A stretch of DNA of 64,000 nucleotides, from contig OW818648.1 in the NCBI GenBank assembly GCA_942492735.1, forward strand, positions 744,001 through 808,000. The letters run 5' to 3'. The first letter of the stretch is position 1. Each line of letters opens with the position of its first letter. Both the position numbers and the translations under genes were made by a program. This DNA comes from Sporobacter sp942492735 (GTDB lineage: Bacteria; Bacillota; Clostridia; Oscillospirales; Oscillospiraceae). Of the stretch, positions 58,709-64,000 are shown piece after piece. Under the pieces are notes generated by a model that was given only the letters and a program-made list of their open reading frames with translations, did no database searches and was not told the DNA's origin.

Positions 58709-61514
58709 GAGAGAAAACAACTTAAAAAACATTGACATCGAGATTCCGCGGGACAAGCTGGTCGTCATGACGGGTATTTCGGGAAGTGGGAAGTCGTCAT
58801 TGGCTTTCGACACGATCTATGCCGAGGGGCAGCGCCGCTATGTTGAGTCGCTGTCGGCCTATGCGCGCCAATTTTTAGGTCAGATGGAAAAGCCGGACGT
58901 TGACTATATCGAGGGCTTGTCCCCTGCCATATCGATCGACCAGAAGACGACGAGCAGGAACCCGCGTTCGACGGTCGGTACGGTCACGGAGATTTATGAC
59001 TATTTGCGCCTATTATGGGCACGTATCGGTATTCCGCACTGTCCGGTCTGCGGTAAAGAGATCCGGCAGCAGACGATTGACCAGATTATCGATCAGGTCA
59101 TTACGCTGCCGCAGGCCACCCGTATTCAAGTCCTCGCTCCCGTCGTTCGCGCGCGAAAGGGCGAATACCAGAAGGTGTTCGAGGATGCCAGAAAGAGCGG
59201 TTATGTCCGTGCGCGCGTCGACGGTATCACCTACGATTTATCCGAGGAGATTAAGCTCGATAAAAACAAAAAGCATAACGTCGAAATCATCGTCGACCGT
59301 CTTGTCATCAAAGACGATATTGCCCGGCGTCTAACCGATTCCGTCGAGACGGCGGCGAACCTCGCCGGCGGCCTCGTGATCATCGACATCGTCGGTCAGG
59401 AGCGGGAATTAATGTTCTCCCAGAATTACGCCTGCGAAGAATGCGGCGTATCGATTGAGGAGCTGACGCCGCGCCTGTTCTCCTTCAACAGTCCGTACGG
59501 CGCCTGCCCATCGTGTACAGGCCTCGGTACGCAGCTGCGCGTCGACCCAGACATCATTATTCCGAATCAAACCCTGTCGATCATGGAAGGCGGCATCACC
59601 GCCTCCGGTTGGGGCAACATCAAGAACGACGGCATCGCAAAAATGTACTTCGAGGCGCTTGCGAAAAAATACAAGTTTACGCTGAGCACGCCAATTAAAG
59701 ATCTGCCGGCAGGTGTGCTGGACATTATGCTCTACGGCACAAACGGCGAAAAGCTGACGCTCCATTATGATCAGCCGCGCGGCAAAGGGACGTTGAATCA
59801 ACCGTTTGAGGGCATCGTCAAAAACCTCGAGCGCCGTTATAAAGAGACACAGAGCATGTCGATGCGGTGGGAGCTCGAGCAATACATGTCCGAGCATCCG
59901 TGCCCAGACTGCGGCGGGCGCCGTCTGAAAAAAGAGGTTCTTGCCGTGACGGTCGGTAATATCAATATCGTCGACTTTACGGACAAGTCCATCATCAAAG
60001 CGCTTGATTTTGTTGAAGGCCTGCAGCTCACGGAAAAAGAGGAAATGATTGCCCACCGGATTCTCAAGGAGATACTTGAGCGGCTTGGCTTTTTACGCAG
60101 TGTCGGCCTTGAATATCTGACGCTCGGCCGGCAGGCCGGCAGCCTTTCCGGCGGCGAGAGCCAGCGGATTCGGCTCGCCACACAAATCGGCTCCTCGCTG
60201 ATGGGTGTTCTGTACATCCTTGACGAGCCGAGCATCGGCCTGCATCAGCGCGACAACGCGCGTCTATTGACGACGCTCAAGCACCTGCGCGACCTCGGCA
60301 ATACGCTCCTTGTCGTCGAGCATGACGAGGAGACAATGACCGCCGCCGATTATGTCATCGACGTCGGCCCGGGTGCGGGTGTCCACGGCGGCGAGATTGT
60401 CTGCGCCGGTACGGTGGAGGAAATTAAAGCCTGCGCAAGGTCTGTCACCGGCCAATACCTGAGCGGCGCTAAAAAAATCCCCGTGCCTTTGAAACGCCGG
60501 AAAGGGAGCGGCAAATTTCTGACCATTAAGAGAGCGTCGGAAAACAATCTGAAGGATATCACCGTATCCATCCCGCTTGGTGTCATGACCTGCGTCACAG
60601 GCGTCTCCGGCAGCGGCAAGTCGTCGCTCATCAACGAGGTTGTCTACAAAGCGCTCGCCGCCGAGCTCAACCGCGTCAAAATCAAGCCCGGCAAGCATGG
60701 GTGTATTGAGGGTATGGAATACCTCGATAAGGTCATTGATATTGACCAGTCGCCCATCGGGCGCACACCGCGTTCCAATCCGGCAACCTACACAGGCGTC
60801 TTCAACGACATCCGCGACCTTTTTGCATCCACGCAGGACTCAAAAGCGCGCGGATACGGTCAAGGGCGTTTCTCCTTCAACGTCCGCGGCGGGCGCTGCG
60901 AGGCCTGCGCCGGCGACGGACTCATTAAAATCGAAATGCACTTTTTACCGGATATCTACGTCCCCTGCGAAGTCTGCAAGGGCAAACGCTACAACAGAGA
61001 GACTCTTGAAGTGCATTACAAGGGTAAAAACATTTACGAGGTTCTCGACATGACGGTCGACGAAGCCGTCGGTTTCTTTGAAAACATGCCCAGAATTGCG
61101 CAGAAGCTGCAAACGCTCCTTGACGTCGGCCTAGGTTATGTCAAGCTCGGCCAACCGTCAACGACGCTCTCCGGCGGCGAAGCGCAGCGCGTCAAGCTCG
61201 CCACGGAGCTGTCCAAACGCTCCACCGGCAGCACGTTCTATGTTTTGGACGAACCGACAACAGGCTTGCATACCGCAGACGTCCACCGGCTCATCGAAGT
61301 TCTGGACCGTCTCACCGACGCCGGAAACACCGTCGTCGTCATCGAGCACAATTTAGAGGTCATCAAAACCTCCGACTTCATCATCGATCTCGGTCCCGAA
61401 GGCGGCGACGCCGGCGGCGAAGTCCTCTTCGCCGGAACGCCGGAAGATCTGGCTAAATGCGAAAAGAGCTATACGGGTAAGTACTTGAAACCGCTGCTGA
61501 ATATTGAAGCATAA
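58680..61514 (+). CDS. uvrA: Excinuclease ABC subunit A
   Basis: UvrA is the damage-recognising ATPase of nucleotide excision repair. The 944-residue protein has the usual order: first Walker A GISGSGKSSLAFDTIYAEGQ (about 32-51), the UvrB-binding region, a zinc finger with CPVCGKE and CEECG...CPSCTG, first signature LSGGESQRIRLATQIGS (about 488-504), second Walker A GVSGSGKSSLINE (about 640-652), the second zinc finger CEACAGDG...CEVCKGKRY (about 740-767) and second signature LSGGEAQRVKLATEL (about 829-843), with Walker B LDEPTTGLH. ATG 58680 is preceded by GGAGAA. It is on the opposite strand to uvrB 7.7 kb away. Confidence 0.97.
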   Translation: MRDNIFVKGARENNLKNIDIEIPRDKLVVMTGISGSGKSSLAFDTIYAEGQRRYVESLSAYARQFLGQMEKPDVDYIEGLSPAISIDQKTTSRNPRSTVGTVTEIYDYLRLLWARIGIPHCPVCGKEIRQQTIDQIIDQVITLPQATRIQVLAPVVRARKGEYQKVFEDARKSGYVRARVDGITYDLSEEIKLDKNKKHNVEIIVDRLVIKDDIARRLTDSVETAANLAGGLVIIDIVGQERELMFSQNYACEECGVSIEELTPRLFSFNSPYGACPSCTGLGTQLRVDPDIIIPNQTLSIMEGGITASGWGNIKNDGIAKMYFEALAKKYKFTLSTPIKDLPAGVLDIMLYGTNGEKLTLHYDQPRGKGTLNQPFEGIVKNLERRYKETQSMSMRWELEQYMSEHPCPDCGGRRLKKEVLAVTVGNINIVDFTDKSIIKALDFVEGLQLTEKEEMIAHRILKEILERLGFLRSVGLEYLTLGRQAGSLSGGESQRIRLATQIGSSLMGVLYILDEPSIGLHQRDNARLLTTLKHLRDLGNTLLVVEHDEETMTAADYVIDVGPGAGVHGGEIVCAGTVEEIKACARSVTGQYLSGAKKIPVPLKRRKGSGKFLTIKRASENNLKDITVSIPLGVMTCVTGVSGSGKSSLINEVVYKALAAELNRVKIKPGKHGCIEGMEYLDKVIDIDQSPIGRTPRSNPATYTGVFNDIRDLFASTQDSKARGYGQGRFSFNVRGGRCEACAGDGLIKIEMHFLPDIYVPCEVCKGKRYNRETLEVHYKGKNIYEVLDMTVDEAVGFFENMPRIAQKLQTLLDVGLGYVKLGQPSTTLSGGEAQRVKLATELSKRSTGSTFYVLDEPTTGLHTADVHRLIEVLDRLTDAGNTVVVIEHNLEVIKTSDFIIDLGPEGGDAGGEVLFAGTPEDLAKCEKSYTGKYLKPLLNIEA

Positions 61515-61520
61515 CATACG

Positions 61521-61550
61521 AAGCCGATGCTGTAACGCATCGGCTTTCTG
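61521..61550. terminator. Terminator between uvrA and the convergent serine hydrolase gene
   Basis: Arms AAGCCGATGC and GCATCGGCTT enclose TGTAAC and are followed by TCTG on the plus strand. It starts 7 nt after the uvrA stop codon. Confidence 0.8.
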
Positions 61551-61584
61551 CTGCAAGGAATATAACATAATCTATTCTGAAATT

Positions 61585-62640
61585 CTAGATAGCGCGGACC
61601 GCCGGAGGCTTTGTAATTGCCTGCATAACTGTATTTATGGCATCGAGTCGGGCGGCATATTGGTCTCTATTTGTAAGGACGACTATAGTGACGTCCCGAT
61701 CGGCATACCAAATATTACTTGCGCTGAATCCCGGTATACCTCCGCCATGACTGTATACTTTTCCGAGATTGACATCATTCATAATCCTCCACCCAAAGCC
61801 GTAAGGCGCCATCAACTTTTCCGTCAGGTAGGGGGTAAAGATCATATCCATGAATTTCTTCGGCAGCAGGTTCTCGGTTTTCATCGTCTGATTCCAGATG
61901 TATAGGTCTTCTACCGTCGAGTAAAGGCAACCAGCCCCATAACTTGCAATTGTAGCAATATTATTGAAATTATCGCCTTTCTCTTCGTCATATTTAACCG
62001 GTTTTGAATCGATGAAATAGCCGGTCGCCATGTTTTCCGGCGGGTAATCGATACTAAATACACCAGTATTTTTAATGTCCAGCGGGTTAAAAAGGTTCTG
62101 CTGCAGGTATTCCTTATAGCTTATTCCGCTGACCTTTTCAATAATATATCCAAGCATCAGATAACCCGTATTACTGTACCTGAATTGCGTACCGGGATCA
62201 AAATCCAATGGTTTATCTTTAATCATGCGAATGATGTTTTCTTTCGAGATTTGGTCAACCGGCATTGCTACGAGTTCATTAACGGTTTCGTTAGCAAAAT
62301 CCATGATACCGGAAGAATGCGATATGAGATGGATGAGTTTGATTTCGTCTCCGCGCGGAAAATCAGGCAGGTACTTTGAAAGTTTGTCGTCAATTTCGAT
62401 TAGGCCTTTTGTATAGAGTTGCATGATGGACATACCTGTAAAATGCTTTGTAACGGAACCGATCAGGAACTTAGTTGTAGAACTATTTTTGATGTTATTT
62501 GCCGTATCGGCCATACTGTACCCTCTTTTAAGTAACACCGTGCCTGCTTGAGCTATGAGAACACTGCCGCTGAAGGTTTTGTCTTCTGCGAATATTTGAT
62601 CGAGTCTGTCCGTTAAAGCGGCTGTATCTGTCTCTTTCAT
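61585..62640 (-). CDS. Beta-lactamase-fold serine hydrolase (class C/PBP4*-like)
   Basis: The 351-residue protein has the penicillin-recognising fold: the nucleophile motif SVTKHFTGM (Ser at about 55-57), the YSNTGY tyrosine motif (about 145-150) and SHGGGIPG (about 305-312) in place of KTG. These motifs fit esterase/D-aminopeptidase-like members of the family (Pfam Beta-lactamase) rather than a true AmpC. No signal peptide or membrane anchor is seen, so it may act in the cytoplasm. I prefer ATG 62640; the frame is open to 62703 but the extra residues lack a start signal. It is AT-richer than its neighbours and convergent with uvrA. Confidence 0.85.
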   Translation of the reverse strand: MKETDTAALTDRLDQIFAEDKTFSGSVLIAQAGTVLLKRGYSMADTANNIKNSSTTKFLIGSVTKHFTGMSIMQLYTKGLIEIDDKLSKYLPDFPRGDEIKLIHLISHSSGIMDFANETVNELVAMPVDQISKENIIRMIKDKPLDFDPGTQFRYSNTGYLMLGYIIEKVSGISYKEYLQQNLFNPLDIKNTGVFSIDYPPENMATGYFIDSKPVKYDEEKGDNFNNIATIASYGAGCLYSTVEDLYIWNQTMKTENLLPKKFMDMIFTPYLTEKLMAPYGFGWRIMNDVNLGKVYSHGGGIPGFSASNIWYADRDVTIVVLTNRDQYAARLDAINTVMQAITKPPAVRAI

Positions 62641-62779
62641 ATAATCACTAATCCCTTCACCTTGTTGTAGTTTTATAGTACTAAATATGTAATAAAATAG
62701 CAATCACAAACGGCAACCCTATACTGTTACTCTAGGAAAAAGCAGCGGCGGAGCAAACCCCCGCCCGACTATATAATAG

Positions 62780-62803
62780 AATGACGCCCCGGAGGGCGTC
62801 ATT
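62780..62803 (-). terminator. Terminator of lepA
   Basis: Arms AATGACGCCC and GGGCGTCATT surround CGGA, 12 nt beyond the lepA stop codon; on the minus strand it is followed by a T/A-rich CTATTATATAG. Confidence 0.75.
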
Positions 62804-62815
62804 GTCATTATAAAT

Positions 62816-64000
62816 CTATTCATCCAGCTTCAGCACTGCCATGAAGGCTTCCTGGGGGACGTCGACGGTGCCGAGTTTGCGCATGCGCTTTTTGCCTTCT
62901 TTTTGTTTTTCTAAAAGCTTTTTCTTGCGGGTGATGTCACCGCCGTAGCATTTGGCAAGAACGTCCTTGCGCATGGCTTTAATCGTTTCGCGCGCAATGA
63001 CCTTTCCGCCGATGGCGGCCTGGACGGGGATTTCAAAGAGCTGACGCGGGATATTGTCTCTGAGTTTTTCAGCGATGCGGCGGCCTCTGGCGTAGGCCTT
63101 GTCCTTGTGGACGATAAACGATAAGGCGTCAACAACTTCGCCGTTTAACAGGATGTCGAGCTTCACAAGCTCTGACGATCTATAACCATCAAACTCGTAG
63201 TCGAGAGACGCATAACCGCGCGAGCGTGATTTTAAGGCGTCGAAGAAATCGTAGATAATCTCATTGAGGGGCATGTTATACCGGAGCTCAACACGCGTCG
63301 TCTCCAGATAAATGAGCTCTTTATATTCTCCGCGCCGTTCCTGACAGAGATCCATAATATTGCCGACATATTCCGGCGGGCAGATGATGGACGCCTTGAC
63401 GAACGGTTCTTCTGCCAGCTCAATATGGACCGGGTCCGGGTAATTGAGCGGGTTATCAACCATATGCACCGTGCCATCCGTCTTTGTAATACGGTAAATG
63501 ACGCTTGGCGCTGTTGTGATCAGGTCGAGATTATACTCGCGCTCAATGCGCTCCTGAATAATCTCCATATGCAAAAGGCCGAGGAAGCCGCAGCGGAATC
63601 CAAAGCCGAGCGCGATGGACGACTCCGGCTCAAAGCTGAGCGCCGCGTCGTTGAGCTTGAGTTTTTCGAGCGCGTCACGCAGGTCGGGGTATTCCGCCCC
63701 GTCGACTGTATAGACGCCGGAAAAGACCATCGGCTGCGCGGGCTTATAGCCAGGCAGTGCTTCTTCGGCAGGGTTGTCCAAATTCGTGACCGTATCGCCG
63801 ACTTGTGTGTCGCCGACATTTTTAATGCTTGCTGTCAGATAACCGACGTCACCTGCGCTCAGTACCTCGCAGGGTTCAAATCCGATTGGACGCATGTGGC
63901 CGATTTCAACGACACGGTATTCCGCTCCCGTCACCATCATTTTTATGGTTGCGTCCCGTCGAAGCTCACCCTCCATAAGGCGCATAAAAACAATGACGCC
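62816..64000 (-). CDS. lepA: Elongation factor 4 (LepA), 3' part, cut by the window edge
   Basis: LepA is a translational GTPase that acts on stalled ribosomes. About 395 C-terminal residues are visible; the GTPase domain lies outside the window. Seen here are domain II (GVIVFMRLMEG-like start, RLMEGELRRDATIKMM), SAGDVGYLTASIKNV, GFRCGFLGLLHMEI, the EF-G-like domains with YNLDLITTAPSVIY, RGYASLDYEFDGYR, and the LepA-specific C-terminal domain with GGKVIARE, RKDVLAKCYGGDITRKKKLLEKQKEGKKRM (in part) and VDVPQEAFMAVLKLD, a classic ending for the family. It ends the region on the minus strand with its own terminator. Confidence 0.97.
   Translation of the reverse strand, partial: GVIVFMRLMEGELRRDATIKMMVTGAEYRVVEIGHMRPIGFEPCEVLSAGDVGYLTASIKNVGDTQVGDTVTNLDNPAEEALPGYKPAQPMVFSGVYTVDGAEYPDLRDALEKLKLNDAALSFEPESSIALGFGFRCGFLGLLHMEIIQERIEREYNLDLITTAPSVIYRITKTDGTVHMVDNPLNYPDPVHIELAEEPFVKASIICPPEYVGNIMDLCQERRGEYKELIYLETTRVELRYNMPLNEIIYDFFDALKSRSRGYASLDYEFDGYRSSELVKLDILLNGEVVDALSFIVHKDKAYARGRRIAEKLRDNIPRQLFEIPVQAAIGGKVIARETIKAMRKDVLAKCYGGDITRKKKLLEKQKEGKKRMRKLGTVDVPQEAFMAVLKLDE

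Overview
The window looks like a chromosomal segment of a spore-forming, anaerobic Bacillota bacterium, most likely class Clostridia and near the Oscillospiraceae/Ruminococcaceae. The reasons are spoIIE, a SpoVB/YabM-type flippase, dnaD with a dnaI-type loader, recD2, a Noc/ParB protein, pyruvate:ferredoxin oxidoreductase, a 2-hydroxyacyl-CoA dehydratase-activase pair, strong AGGAGG-type ribosome binding sites and frequent TTG/GTG starts. There are 52 supported protein genes, one pseudogene remnant and no rRNA or tRNA that I could recognise. No plasmid, prophage or CRISPR array is visible.

Layout. 0-5 kb: a DUF1361 membrane protein, UDP-GlcNAc 2-epimerase, and a translationally coupled pair for S-adenosylhomocysteine removal (mtaD-ahcY). 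5-17 kb: spoIIE with a small downstream gene, htpG, mreB, comF, recD2, cinA and thiI, all on the minus strand. 17-22 kb: an AT-rich accessory patch (PHP phosphoesterase, small membrane protein, 2H phosphoesterase, dCTP deaminase, methyltransferase) wrapped around an intact comM, with a decayed second piece of comM fused to the end of the PHP gene. 22-27 kb: nifJ on the plus strand, then noc and a coiled-coil protein. 27-38.3 kb: aspS, hisS and a cell-shape cluster (U32 peptidase, maf, mreC, mreD, mrdA, minD, mgsA) on the minus strand. 39-45 kb: plus-strand dnaD-dnaI, a DnaA-box-like cluster, and a yabM-yabN-hup-yabO type cluster followed by gtrA. 45-48 kb: a DUF5131 protein and a two-component system. 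48-53 kb: small multidrug exporter family protein, uvrB, inositol-phosphatase family protein, radC and pyrE on the minus strand. 53-61.5 kb: a two-gene activase/dehydratase-like redox system, a FlaR-like kinase and uvrA on the plus strand. The end holds a serine hydrolase and the 3' part of lepA.

How the genes work together. Four functional blocks stand out: methyl-cycle by-product disposal (mtaD, ahcY), envelope growth and morphology (mreBCD, mrdA, minD, wecB, SpoVB-like flippase), DNA uptake and repair (comF, comM, cinA, recD2, radC, uvrA, uvrB), and anaerobic redox enzymology (nifJ, activase system).

Most unusual points: the comM remnant/PHP chimera; the MtaD-AhcY pair, whose AhcY has swapped residues at the usual adenine-contacting motif and may run an S-inosylhomocysteine route; a pair of mutually exclusive RNA hairpins around the uvrA start; a scattered family of intergenic repeats with a fixed GTAGGG-like leader and a variable palindromic core; a DnaA-box cluster behind the helicase-loader genes; and a methylglyoxal synthase-like protein without the expected catalytic His/Asp loop. 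All functional calls are by eye from sequence motifs; no database search was run.
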